The notes under the pieces are model-generated. The model was not told where the DNA came from and ran no database searches. It saw only the letters and a list, made by a program, of their open reading frames with translations. From Coffea arabica (taxonomy: Eukaryota > Streptophyta > Magnoliopsida > Gentianales > Rubiaceae): 64,000 nt of DNA. The DNA lies in the NCBI RefSeq assembly GCF_036785885.1, contig NC_092329.1:3534001-3598000 (forward strand), in the 5' to 3' direction. Positions 47,530 through 58,714 of this stretch are shown piece by piece. A program made the position numbers and the translations under genes. The first letter of the stretch is position 1. Each line of letters begins with the position of its first letter.

Positions 47530-49632
47530 TCAGAGAACATCAATGTTGTTCTCTTTACTCTTCTCCTTGCAGCCAACACGACAACCATGACGTCGAGGCT
47601 TCGCAGCATCCAAGTCAGAATCACTTGATTCCAGAAACAGGCCTCTGAGACATCTTCTTCTGACTGTAGGCTCATGAGTAAGTTTTTGGGAGGGGGTCAT
47701 GTGGAATTCAGCCTTTCGTGTCTCAATGAGCTCTGGTTTTTGAGACGGCTTCTTTAATTCTGTTGGACAATGCGAGTGAATCAGGTGGACACCAGGATTT
47801 CCTTCCGTTATGGATGCGTTGAATAAAATTGAGTTGTTGATACCCTGTGCATTGCTGTTCACATATGCCTCTGATGCTTGATCTTCTTTGGCATTTGAGT
47901 TGTCAGATTGTCCATTGAAACTCTCCTCTCCATCAGTTGTTGCTTCGGTACTGTCATCAGGTTTGATCTTATAGCCTCTGCGAATGTGGATTGACCCTTC
48001 TTTCTTTGATGTGTCAAAGCCTACATGCATTGATGCTCCCCTATTTTCACCAGCAAGAGTGATTACACTGACTGGCCTGTCATCTATGGAGTGCTTGGAA
48101 TCCCCAATAGCCATCTTATTAACAAGCTTTGAAATGTCGTCTCTGATCTCTTTGTGCAGGGACGTGTGGTCTCCACTGGAGTTACTTTGTTTCTGTTGAC
48201 TGTCAGCCAACATGGTTTTGTTTCTTGGATGGGTGGTTGGTATTTTGTTTTCTTTACCATTAGAAGCAGATGTTGCTGTCATCTCCTTTCTGGCAATAGT
48301 CTTCTGTGCTTGTTCTGACTGAAATGGAATGGTAGATAGGTCTTTAGTCTGCACTGTCTGCCCCTGTTCCACCTTAAGGTCACTTCCTATATGCCTGGCT
48401 CTGTCATGTGCCTTGTCTTTAATGTCTTGCATGACTTCCTTCACCTCTTTGGGTTCCTCTGGTTTCATATCTTCAGAAAATGATTCAGGTTTACCATTGA
48501 TAGTCGAAGAAGTTGATTTCTGTGTTACAACAGGTGTTTCTTGACCTTCAGTAGTAGTGAACACTTCTGCTGCTATTTTCCCTGATTCTTTTAAAGGCTG
48601 CTGTGTCATCTCATTGGGTTGAACACTGGTTTTAATTGGGGCTCGATCTTGAGAGTCATGAATGTTATCTGCAGGGACTGCTGTCTTTGGCTGAAATTCG
48701 AGAGGAAGTGATTCGGATACTGCTGATTTTGGTTCTTGTCTATCAGAGGGAGAAAACCCTTCAGTGGAACTGGCAGAAGATTGAGAGTTCTTCTTAGTTG
48801 GGCTTTGCTCTGTTTTCAGTGGAGAAGTGAGCTGGGTGGCAGCTGCTGTTGTAGGTTGCCGTTGAGCGGTTGTGCTAGATGGAGGAGGTGGAGATGTCTG
48901 GCCTGCCTGGATAGGGGCTAATGAAGGGGACCTGGGCTGTGTGGCTGTTTGGGGTGTTGATGGGAGCTGGGTTGATCTGCGAGATGGAGATGAGGGTAGA
49001 GATACAGCTTCTTGTTGAGGGGCTGCATGAGGTGGAGTCGAGGGCTGGGAAGGAGCTTGTGATTGAGTGTCTACACGAGAAAGAGACGCTGGCTGAGAAG
49101 GGACTCTGGGTTGAGTGATGGCACGAGATGGTGATGAAGGCTGCGATTCAGTTCTGGATGTCTGAGATTGAGGAGGAGGGCCCTGTGCTGGGGCTACCCC
49201 TGGAGGCCTGAATGGTGGCCTTTCAGGTGCCTGCAGAGTGGGTGTCTGGGCAGGTCTTGTAGTTATCGTAGGCTGGGTAACTGTTGCTCTTTCAGCTGTT
49301 TGAGTAGTGGGAGCAGGGGTTGTAGTGGTGCTCGGCTGGGAAGGGATTTGGGTTTCAGCTGTTTGAGGCATTGCGGGGGGAGCGGTGGTAGAGATGGAGG
49401 GCTGGGAAGGGGCTTGGGTTGTTGCAGCTGTTTGTGGCGTGGTTGGGGGAGGGGTGGCAGTGACGGAGGGCTGGGGAGGGGCTGGGGTTGCAGTTGTTTG
49501 TGGCATTGTTTGGGGCGGGGTTGTAGCAGCAGTAGGTTGGGCAGGTGGCCTGGGGGAAATTGTTGGACGTGGGGGTGGTGCAGCTGGTAACCAGGGAAGA
49601 CGAAAGCGGAATGCTGGTCTTTGGTCTGCCAT
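47530..49632 (-). CDS. Proline-rich protein of unknown function, 700 residues
   Basis: A single uninterrupted frame of 2103 nt. The N-terminus MADQRPAFRFRLPWLPAAPP is followed by about 280 residues of Pro/Thr/Ser/Gln repeats of roughly 20-25 residues (the recurring pattern is Q-P-S-x-T-x-x-P-P-x-x-P-Q-T-A). The middle is charged and probably disordered. The C-terminal third has more conserved-looking blocks: ISKLVNKMAIGDSKH, SVITLAGENRGASMHVG, GSIHIRRGYKIKPDDSTEAT and, near the end, RRRCLRGLFLESSDSDLD. No signal peptide or membrane segment is seen, so 'cell-wall protein' labels based on proline content would be misleading. I recall similar plant-specific proteins but no function. Several long plus-strand frames opposite it are shadows of the repeats. 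It is divergent from the CBSX3-like gene. Confidence 0.88.
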   Translation of the reverse strand: MADQRPAFRFRLPWLPAAPPPRPTISPRPPAQPTAATTPPQTMPQTTATPAPPQPSVTATPPPTTPQTAATTQAPSQPSISTTAPPAMPQTAETQIPSQPSTTTTPAPTTQTAERATVTQPTITTRPAQTPTLQAPERPPFRPPGVAPAQGPPPQSQTSRTESQPSSPSRAITQPRVPSQPASLSRVDTQSQAPSQPSTPPHAAPQQEAVSLPSSPSRRSTQLPSTPQTATQPRSPSLAPIQAGQTSPPPPSSTTAQRQPTTAAATQLTSPLKTEQSPTKKNSQSSASSTEGFSPSDRQEPKSAVSESLPLEFQPKTAVPADNIHDSQDRAPIKTSVQPNEMTQQPLKESGKIAAEVFTTTEGQETPVVTQKSTSSTINGKPESFSEDMKPEEPKEVKEVMQDIKDKAHDRARHIGSDLKVEQGQTVQTKDLSTIPFQSEQAQKTIARKEMTATSASNGKENKIPTTHPRNKTMLADSQQKQSNSSGDHTSLHKEIRDDISKLVNKMAIGDSKHSIDDRPVSVITLAGENRGASMHVGFDTSKKEGSIHIRRGYKIKPDDSTEATTDGEESFNGQSDNSNAKEDQASEAYVNSNAQGINNSILFNASITEGNPGVHLIHSHCPTELKKPSQKPELIETRKAEFHMTPSQKLTHEPTVRRRCLRGLFLESSDSDLDAAKPRRHGCRVGCKEKSKENNIDVL

Positions 49633-50768
49633 AGAGGTTTATGGGAGTGACCTATGAAGTAAATAACTGAATTTTGAGGTCTAAGAGTTGGTTGCCTGGC
49701 ATACGGAGCGAAATGCAACATATATAGCTTCTCATATGATTCTTTGGAAAGTTTGTAAATACATTTGGTCTGCTTACTTGCCATTGTTTCCTTCTTTGCC
49801 TGCCTTGTCTGATTTCCTTCCTTAAACTGATTTTCCTTGGCAGATCAGCTAGCATCTTTTTCAGTAGGCCAATGAACTCACTCTTGGGAATTCATCACGG
49901 CATGTCTTTACAACTTTGTGGTGAGATCTTACGCTGTTTTATTTTCCTCTTCCTCTGGAGAGTAGATTAGCATATTCTTCTCTCGTTCTTGGCCAAACCC
50001 AACAGTTTGCGCCACATACATGTGAAACATGTGGGGAACTTTTTGTGTTGAGAACAACATTTTCTCTACTAATGCCAAGGTTTATTAATACTTGATTTAT
50101 TAAAAAGAATAAAGAAATTTTTTATTTTTTTGGAAAAAAAAAAAGACATTGATCTATTCCTTTCTTGGAAAGAGTTTTAAGGAAATGGCATGTAATGCAA
50201 AGTCCATTTCATTGATCCATCAAACCTTATTATACTATGAGGAAAAAGCTTAAAAGATACAAAAAGAAAGGGAAATTTTGGACAAAAGAAACAATCAAAC
50301 CAAAAGAGGAGACAGAAAACACAAGGGGTGACTTTTTACCTTTGGCAACAATAAGAAGCAAAGTAGCATGGGGCGTCAAAACAAAAATTGAACAAACGTA
50401 GCCTTCCTTAACATTTGTTGCTCAAGCAAAGAACAAAGAGGTATACCCCATGTAACGGCTTCATCATATTCTCAAATAGGACCAGCGTTGTTGCTCATGC
50501 AGATTGCTCCTGCACGACAAGGTATGTTCTATTTGTTGCTTGCCTTAGACTTGGCATGCCTGCACCAGCCACACCTATGATAAAACGTATGAAATTTGCA
50601 CGTTCATCATCATTTGTATACACCCATCCACTGAAGTTTATAGAGCATCTTGCAATAAGTAGCAAGAATATTAATATATCCAGCAGCGTCAACAATTATC
50701 GCAACATTAAGGTCTCATGCATTCTCACTTCTTAGCATTCTATTAACTCTTTTTGTGGCAGAATCAAC
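49633..50768. other. Shared upstream region of two divergent genes
   Basis: This 1.1-kb gap lies between the starts of the proline-rich gene (-) and the CBSX3-like gene (+) and should hold both promoters and leaders. A minus-strand frame at 50495-50695 (ARCSINFSGWVYTNDDERAN and on) looks mildly protein-like, but I cannot place it. Confidence 0.4.
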
Positions 50769-51869
50769 ATGCTAGGTTTCCTACAAGCCATTAGATCTTA
50801 CCAAGAAAAGCTATTAGGGCATTCACTTTTGAGGAGTACAACTGCAATGAAAAACAATCTCTTGCGACTTGGTTCCATCAGCTCTTATCTGACAGTTGAA
50901 GAGGGCACAAGGCCAGCGGAGGAGTCTTCACCCTTGCAACACAAAGGGTTGGAGAATGTAACAGTAGCAGAAGTACTAATGACAAAGGGAGGCGAAAAGG
51001 CTGGATCTTGGCTCAGCTGTCGCGCGGACGACACTGTATATGATGCTGTGAAGCAAGTCTGTGAAGCATCATTGCGCATAAATAATCTATTTCTTTACTC
51101 GTAATGGTAAATTAAGTGATTATTAACAGAGAAAAGCAATAATCTTGCAGATGGCACAAAATAATATTGGATCTTTGGTGGTTCTCAAACCAGGACAGCA
51201 ACAACTCATCGCTGGCATTCTTACGGAGAGGGGTAATGGAATCTTTGCTGACTAGTATTACAAATTTCTTGCAAGTAATACATCTGCTAATGTGGAAGTA
51301 AATGGCAAACAGATTACTTGCGAAAGGTAGTTGTGCAGGATAGGTCATCTAAATACACAAGAGTCGGGGAGATCATGACTGATCAGGTGAATGCTTCCTT
51401 GTCCTCAATACTAAAATCTCCTAGATACCTTTAGCCATTTCTTTTCCATATGTGGTCTAAAATCTCCATCCTTTCAACAGGATAATTTAGTAACAGTGAC
51501 GTCTGATACAAACATCCTCCACGCGATGCAACTCATGACCGGTAACTATTCTACTGATTGATTCAATTATATGCATGTGACACATCAAATGATACTAAAA
51601 TATAATATCTCCTTAATGCTTGAAGAATGATTCAGAAAACAAAAATCATTCCATACTAGCAGCATTCGTGCATGCTTTTCCCAGACTGCAAAAAAATTTA
51701 TGGATAACATTTTTTATGTGTTCCAGAAAACCACATACGACATGTCCCTGTCATAGATGGAAAGATCGCGGGAATGATATCCATTGTAGATGTTGTTCGA
51801 GCAGTGGTGGAGCAGCAAAGTGGAGATATGAAGCGGCTGAATGAATTCATTAGGGGTGAATACTATTAG
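50769..51869 (+). CDS. CBSX3: CBSX3-type mitochondrial CBS-domain protein
   Basis: Five exons (50769..51056, 51151..51232, 51313..51386, 51481..51541, 51727..51869) give 648 nt and 215 residues, close to Arabidopsis CBSX3 (206). The first 60 residues are basic, Ser/Leu-rich and acid-poor at the start, as a mitochondrial presequence should be. CBS domain 1 spans about 64-128 (TVAEVLMTKGG, then SWLSCRADDTVYDAVKQMAQ, GILTERDYLRKVV). CBS domain 2 spans about 142-206 (VGEIMTDQDNLVTVTSDTNI, NHIRHVPVIDGKIAGMISI, VDVVRAVVEQ). CBSX proteins sense adenine nucleotides; CBSX3 activates mitochondrial thioredoxin o2 and affects H2O2 levels. The TERDYLRK motif and the pair of CBS domains are complete. It converges on the PPR gene with a 665-bp gap. 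Confidence 0.94.
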
Positions 51870-52534
51870 CCATTGTATACAGGTGAAGCAAGCAGCAGGG
51901 ACTCCTGAAATCAGCTGGGACTTCCAATGGCCAATTTTATCGTTGGTTTATCTCAATCGTGGACCAAAGATCAACAATGGCAGAGAAAATAAGAAGATAA
52001 TCTTCATGTTTGTGTAATTTGATGGTCACTACAATGACCTGTAGTGATGATTTCTCGTCGTTTGCAAATCCCTTGACTGTTACAAATTACAATAGATGGC
52101 TTCCTACTCTCATATCTTCCTGAACCTTTCTTGATAGGAACGAGACTTGTACCACAGACGGCAAACATGCCTTTTCAAAGTATAACGTGTGAAAAAACTA
52201 GTCTGATGCCTTTTCAAAGATGTTATAATATTAAAAAAAAAAAACAGCAGAAAAAACTACAAAGTATACACCAATGATACAAGTGAGGTTAAGGACGCCT
52301 GCAGCACAATTCCAAACAGTAGCCGAGATAATGAACGGCAGGATTCTGCATTAAAATCATTTGGAGGACCATACCTTGGCATTACTTAGAATGCCAGATA
52401 TAAAAGAACATGCTGGAGGAATTACAACGACAAAAGACATCTTGACTAGATTCCGAGAATCAGCAAAAGCGTTTAGCACTATCATAATTGACCACGTGCA
52501 AACTGCAAACAAAACATGAGTATCTGAAATTTTG
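51870..52534. other. Convergent 3' region
   Basis: Between the stops of the CBSX3-like (+) and PPR (-) genes; this should hold both 3' UTRs. Apart from an A-run at 52232-52243 I see nothing. Confidence 0.45.
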
Positions 52535-55500
52535 CTAACTCTTTCTTTGCGTCTTGAGGCCTATGGTTGATGACATCATTGATATTTTGAGTGATTCAGG
52601 AACTGAAATTCCTTCAGCTTTCATCAACGCAAGCATCCTTTTAGCATCTTCAACAAATCCTCCATCATTGAGCCCCTGTATAATCCTCGTAAACCCTTCT
52701 TTCCCTAACTGATCCTTCTTAGCCTCCATGACTCCTAAAGCCTGAAGAGCCTTCTTCTCAATCCCAGCCCTCGAATACATCTCACAAAGGCTGATGTGAA
52801 CATCAAAAGGAGGAGCCTCGCCCAGCTCGGCTATCTTATTCAATAATTGTTCGGCTTCATCAACCATTTGCAATTTACCTAACCAATCCACGAAAACAGA
52901 GTAAGTAGCAACCCCAGGCTCAAAGCCGTCCTTTTCCAGCTGCAACAGAAGATGCAAAGCTTTATCCAATAAATTCTTCCTCGCATAAGCAGCAATCATG
53001 CTAGCAGTGCACCTATCATCTGGCTTAAGTCCGAGTTTAATAATGTTTTCAAAATTTTGCCTCGCTTTATTAAGGTCACCAGTTTTTGCATATGCTTCAA
53101 TAACCAATGTACAAGACTCCAAATTAGGCTGGATCCCAGCAAAATGCATACTGGAAGCAATTCTCTCAGCACCATTAACGTCACCAAGCAGAGAAAATGA
53201 TTTAAGTAATGCCATATATATTTCCTCAGTTGGTTTGATATCCCATTTCTCCAGATCTCTCATTAATGACTCCCCTGACTTTGGTAGGCCAGCATTGATG
53301 TAGGACATGATCATTGAGTTGCATACCCTCATGTCTGGGTGTAATCCTTGATGCTTCAAGCTTTCAAATGCCTCTTCGGCACGGTCAAGGTTGCCTGCCT
53401 TACTGTACATGTGGACCAAAGTTGTTAATGTCAGAACGTCAGGTGAAATTCCATTTTCATTCATCTTCTTAAGAATTCTCTCAACATCTTCTGAGCGATT
53501 TTCACAAGCATGGGCATCAACCAGTTTTGAGTAGTCACGTATGTTTGCTTGGAAGGACTCTTCACCAAGTATAAGCTCTGCAATCTGAAGCAGTAATGTA
53601 TCAGCAAACACCATATAACCAACCATGACAGCATAATAAAGAAGACGACTATGCCTCTGTTTTACTCCCACATCAAAGCACGAGTTTCATAAATCAGCTG
53701 AACAAAATAATGTCCCGATTTTGTAGCAGCACGACTTGTGATAAGACAAATTCAAACACCAACTCCATGTCAAGGAAATGCATTCTTTCATCTTATTATA
53801 ATATTGGGCTGTGATATTTTCTGTCCTAAAGCACTAGAAGGTCATTTACAAGACTGCGAAAATGTGAGATAAAGTTTCCATCCTATGGTTAGGATTGAAT
53901 TCCATATATTAGGGAACAGAAAGGATCAGGTAGCTCAGAAGAGTGTCTCCCTATGCAGAACTGCTCGTTCCCACAAAAGCTGTAAGAGACTTATATCCCC
54001 ACATACCATGACTCCAATTAAACTATTGTGCTAAGTACCTAACCAACATGGCCAAAAGTTGAAAATCTAGTAAACTGAAGTTCATTTCCAGCTCAGAGAA
54101 AAGATTAAGAGGTCAATAAGGTTAGTGAAACATCATAGAATAATTAGTACCGTGCTGTCCCTATAGTCATATATAATGAACCAGGATGTTGGTCAAAATT
54201 CCCTTGATCTAGAGAAAAGATTAAGAGGTCAATAAGGTTAGTGAAACACCGTAGAATAATTAGTACCGTGCTGTCCCTATAGTCATATATAATGAACCAG
54301 GATGTTGGTCAAAATTATTTTGTAGGTATTATCCTTGAAGAAATTCTAGTTCATAACGGTCAGAATATGAAAAAGTCCTTAATAAGAAGACAAAGCAAGA
54401 CTAAACTATGATGACAAATCAAGAACCTTGTAATGAATTGTTACACGTTGAAGGAAAAAAGTATGACCAAACCTTCAAGTATAAGCCTGTACTTCTTTCC
54501 TTCAATTTATCAAGCAAAGTAATCCAGTCAATCCTGCCAGGCTGAAGCAGCTCCACCCATTCAGCTAAAAGCTGAGATGGATCATCTTCGATTTGCAGAG
54601 AAAGAATTTTGTCCGTAAGAATTTTGCATTTCCCAGATATTGGCTGTGGTTCTTGAGGCAAAATAACTTCCTCAGTTCGATGAATTTTATCAGCCACTTC
54701 AGCCCACTTAGAATCTGATAAATCAAGACCATAAATCTTGTACTTCAACTTCCCATGTCTCTTGGGAAGTGTTACAACATTAGGCACCTCCTCATTCACA
54801 CTATCATCTGAGCCAGCACCAAGAAAAACCCCGTCTTCCTCAGTAGCCCTGCTTTCTGATTTTACTTCTTCTTGACCTTCTTTAGCCTCCTCCTTTAACT
54901 TTTCCAAACCCTCGTAAAACTCAGTTTGCTCCATTTTCTCGCGAGCCCATTTGAACCTAAGCTCCCTAAGCATATCTCCTCTGATCCCAATTTCCCCTGC
55001 AAACCTACACATTTCTTTAACATCGTCAGACTGCAAAAATTTCTTCATCTTTTCCTTCTTCTGGGCTTTCTGCATATCTTCCAAAACCACTTGACTAACC
55101 TCCCAAACAGTTCTCCACAAATCTTCACTAAAATCTTCAGAAGGGGTGGCCGCAGCTGTCCCAGTCATTCCTTCAACACCACCTTTTTCCATTTCTGATA
55201 CAACTTTCTCAACAATAATCAAAAGCATCGCATCGATTGTCTTCCTGTCACTTTCCGGATAAGCTTCAGAGAGCTTCCCCCGCATTATCCAAACAAACCT
55301 TGACAAGAACTCATTCGTAGCCTCATCTTCCTCTGATTCATCGTCTTTAGAAGAGGAATCCCTCAAAAGGGCTCCTTGAGAAGTGCTGATACATCTATTG
55401 AAAATCCAACTGGGCTGAACAAAGTTATCGACTTCAGCTCTTGTTGAATGATTTGATCGGTAGGCGAGGGAAGAAGAAGTACTGAAGTTGGTATTTCTGG

Positions 55501-55597
55501 AATTAAACAATGGTCGCGGTAAAGACGAAACTTTTCTGCGATTGAATTTTGATATGTTGTTGAATGTTTGCCTGCAAATGAGGTTCTTGAGATGCAT
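52535..55597 (-). CDS. NFD5: Mitochondrial pentatricopeptide repeat protein, NFD5 type
   Basis: Two exons (54473..55597 and 52535..53584, both phase 0) give 724 residues, almost exactly the length of Arabidopsis NFD5 (At1g19520). The first 60 residues are Arg/Ser/Asn-rich with few acids (MHLKNLICRQTFNNISKFNR), a mitochondrial presequence. Residues 80-375 are acidic and charged, with coiled-coil-like KKEKMKKF and LEKLKEEAKEGQEEV stretches. From residue 391 about nine PPR units follow every 35 residues (PDVLTLTTLVHMYSKAGNLD, PNLESCTLVIEAYAKTGDLN, PDDRCTASMIAAYARKNLLD), so it is a P-class PPR protein that should bind organellar RNA. Arabidopsis nfd5 mutants fail in polar nuclear fusion, linked to mitochondrial function. 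The protein ends GLKTQRKS. The intron carries a recent 116-bp tandem duplication. Confidence 0.95.
54095..54316. repeat. 116-bp tandem duplication in the NFD5 intron
   Basis: agagaaaagattaagaggtc begins at 54095 and again at 54211. The two 106-bp cores (54095-54200 and 54211-54316) differ at two positions only (catcatag versus caccgtag), so the duplication is young. Confidence 0.93.
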
Positions 55598-56464
55598 CTC
55601 TAACCCTCCTCCCTCAGCTGTGGTGCGTTTGCTTTTGCTTTGGGAAGGATGACTTGGCTGAAAGGAGGTGAAGGGGTTTTAGGAGTCCAAAACCTTGGGT
55701 TACATTTTGGGAGCCTGCAAACCTTGGGCTCTCTTTTGGGTTACATTTTGCCACCGAAAGAACCTGCAAATCCAATAGAGTTTTGGATGGGTTGAGCCAT
55801 TTCCCGGAGCGACGTTTCCTTCAAACCTATTTCACCACTTTTAGGACCCGTTTTACAAACAAACGAAAAATTTTAACAAAGAGAAAGAGACCAAAAGAAA
55901 ATCAAAATAATGGTCGAAAATTTATTCTCTCTTTCCTTTTCATTTTCTTTGCTTTTAACTCCCTAGTTGACTGACGGTTGAGTTGAATAATCAAGATTAG
56001 AATTGACTGATTAATTTATAAATCTGATTTTTTCTTTTGTTAATGTTATGCAGAGAGGATGGGTTGGCATAATTGTTAGCGCACTGCAACTACACTATGC
56101 AACACACGCCTCAAATTAGGCCAGCTTAACTCGACTTGATTTAGGCCGTGGATTGCTCTCTATGTGGAGTCCTTCTATTATATCTAGTTGTGCCTCTCTT
56201 TATAAGATTATTTCTATATTTTTCTTTTGATATAAGAGATTTACCATATCAACTTTTAATATAAATTTCAAAAATGTGTTCTGCATTCTTACTTGATTCG
56301 ACCAAAATGGAGTATTTGAGCTTGATATAGCTTGTTTCAACTTAGTAGTTTTTTTTTAAAACTTAAATTAATTTATTTTCTCCTTTCCAAATTTTATTTT
56401 TGAAAAGATAGTCAAGTTTCATAGCATGAAACGAGAACCAAATTATTTTGGTACTCAAATTAAG
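55598..56464. other. NFD5 upstream region and old repeat remnants
   Basis: The first 200 bp should hold the NFD5 5' leader and promoter; ccttgggttacattttg-like phrases occur twice at 55692-55750. From about 56100 there are aactcgacttg/gagcttgat phrases of the same class as around the other LTR-like copy. No gene is seen. Confidence 0.4.
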
Positions 56465-56469
56465 CTAAG

Positions 56470-58064
56470 TGATAGGGCATAATTTGTGGTACATTTATAG
56501 GTATAAGTTGTTAGTTAATCATGTTATTTGAACTTTATCTTGAGTTGAAATTACTTAATTTTGATCTTATATTGTTCTAATAGGTCAAAATCTCAATTGG
56601 AGAGAAAATGGCTAAAATGTGGTGCGGAGAAGTAATGGAAGAACAGGTTTGACAGGATTGACATGTTTCATATTTTTGGTGATAACTTGAGTTACACAAA
56701 TTGGATTGAAATGATTCTTGATTCATCTTGAAACTAAGAGAATGCTCTCCAAATCTTATGAAGACATCAAAGTCTGGTTTTTACATTTTCATAGCCAAAT
56801 ATTCAAAATACTGGAGTATAGTTGCTCTGCGAAGTTCTTCTAACCAGTTAACAGTATTTTGGCCATATCTCAGCAACCAAACCTCCAAATGACTTGATTC
56901 TTTGGCGTTGGAAAGCTAATTCAAAGAGTTACAACTTTTATGTTTTAAGCAAGAGCTGATTCAACCTCAATGATAGAGACTTTTAGTCTTGAAGTGGATC
57001 TGCACGCGGATTTGAAACGATCTGTCCACTGTTCTTTAATAGATTGCGCCGATATTCATGCGGGAATTCTTCTGGTCAAATCATCCAAAGGAACTCTAGC
57101 ACCAGAGTTTAGGCCAGTGTTCATTGGAAAATGTGCAAAATTGTAGCTTTTTAGTTCCAATAAGCTCAATCCTACCCCGTTTTGGATACTATTTTAAGAA
57201 ACTATAAATAGGAGCTATTTTGGACCTTTTTAGGGGTGGAAAACATTAGTCTAAATTAGTTTTAATATCTTTTCATAATTTATTCTTGAGAGATCAAGAT
57301 CAAACTGAGGCGAATCAATAGAGTACGCTAGGAGAAGATTGGAGTAAGCAATTGAGAAATTTTCTTATTCTGTTTCTTATCTTTGTAGTAACTCTTTGAA
57401 TTCGTAGTTTTAATTTCCAAATCATGTTGAACTAAATTGTCTCTAGGGTTAGTTTTATGAAGAAATTTGATTAATGTTTCTAGTTTAATCTCGTGCCTTC
57501 TTCTGTGATTTATCTATCCTGATTTAATTACATGTTTATGTTTAGCCACCATAGATATGCTCTTAGGGTTTGTATTGAATTGAGAAGGGAGATACAGCCG
57601 TGCACTAGATAGATAAACATGTTTAATCTAATCATGAGAGTAGGTTAAAATTTGTATGACGCACTTATATTACCAAAGTTTTTAAAGGGTTTAATTGAAT
57701 ACTTGCAATCTCGAGAGAGACATAGGATTTAATTAGGCATATTTTAGATGTATCAAGAGAAAATCTAAAATACAATTATGTGATGCATTCATGGTTTATT
57801 GAGAAATTAACTAAATAATTGACTCAAAATCTGAATTAAAACCTGAAATCCTAGACTCGCATCTATTGTTTTCTCACCACTACTCTATTTGAATTAATTA
57901 TTTCTTTATTGTTTAGTTAGAAAAAACCATTCCTTGAATTCAGATTTTGTTATTTTAGAATAATTAAAGTAAAAATTTAACTTGTCCTTATGGTTCGACC
58001 CAAAAATACTCCAAATAAATTATTATTACGATCGACCCTGTGCACTTGTAGAAATTGTTGATCA
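56470..58064 (+). mobile_element. Solo LTR, copy B
   Basis: The 1595-bp element starts TGATAGGGC and ends TTGATCA, with the TG...CA ends of an LTR. It is flanked by an exact 5-bp direct repeat, CTAAG, at 56465-56469 and 58065-58069. A TATA-like ctataaatagg at about 57205 could be the LTR promoter. No internal retrotransposon region, primer-binding site or second LTR is present, so a solo LTR left by recombination is the simplest reading. It shares ordered blocks with the minus-strand copy A at 16469-18199. Confidence 0.85.
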
Positions 58065-58245
58065 CTAAGCTCAATTATTGCTTGTCCGAATTTGATTTGT
58101 CTATTAATCAAACTAAACATGAACAATATTTTATATTTAGTAAAATTTCATATTGAATTAGTATTTAGCTCGATTAGTATAATATTTAAAATTTACGTAT
58201 AAGAAGGTTTAAACTACTCGAGCTCACTTGAGTTCCATTGAATTA

Positions 58246-58714
58246 AAGGGTTAAATACCAAAAACCCCCCTGTGGTTTGACTAATGTTCACTTTACCTCA
58301 GTTCCCTATGGTTTGGGAACTTACAATTTAACTCCCTGTCGTTTCAACTAAAGTGAAAGTCTAACAGAAAACATCTATAATAACGGTATTTCTGTCAAAC
58401 TTTCACTTTAAGTGAAACGACAGGGAATTAAATTGTAGATTTTCAAACCATAGGGAGATAAAGTGTACATTTGGCAAATCACTGGGGAGTTTTTGGCATT
58501 TTACCCATTCTCAAATGCACGAAACATTCTTCTAAGGGTTTGACTTATAGAGGGGCAATTTAGACATTTTCCTTTCAGACTTTAGTTTAAATGTTTTCCG
58601 TTAGACTTTTACTTTAGTTGAAACGATGGAAAATCAAATTGTAGATTTCCAAACCATAAGGAGGTAAAGTGAACATTAGTCAAACCACATGAGGGTTTTT
58701 GGTATTTAACCCTT
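58246..58714. mobile_element. Foldback MITE with three related arms
   Basis: The left end aagggttaaataccaaaaac at 58246 is matched by its inverted copy at 58695-58714, and the match extends through tggtttgactaatgttcact over about 55 bp. A second inverted arm ends at about 58505 (ggcattttaccc), so left arm, middle arm (inverted) and right arm (inverted) carry the same ctttacctc/gaggtaaag and gtcgtttcaac/gttgaaacga landmarks. No coding capacity and no clear target duplication. Confidence 0.85.

Noticed and set aside
48736-49657. Several plus-strand frames opposite the proline-rich gene
   Set aside because: They mirror the Pro/Thr/Gln repeats as Gly/Cys/Trp-rich sequence; the minus-strand frame is the real one.
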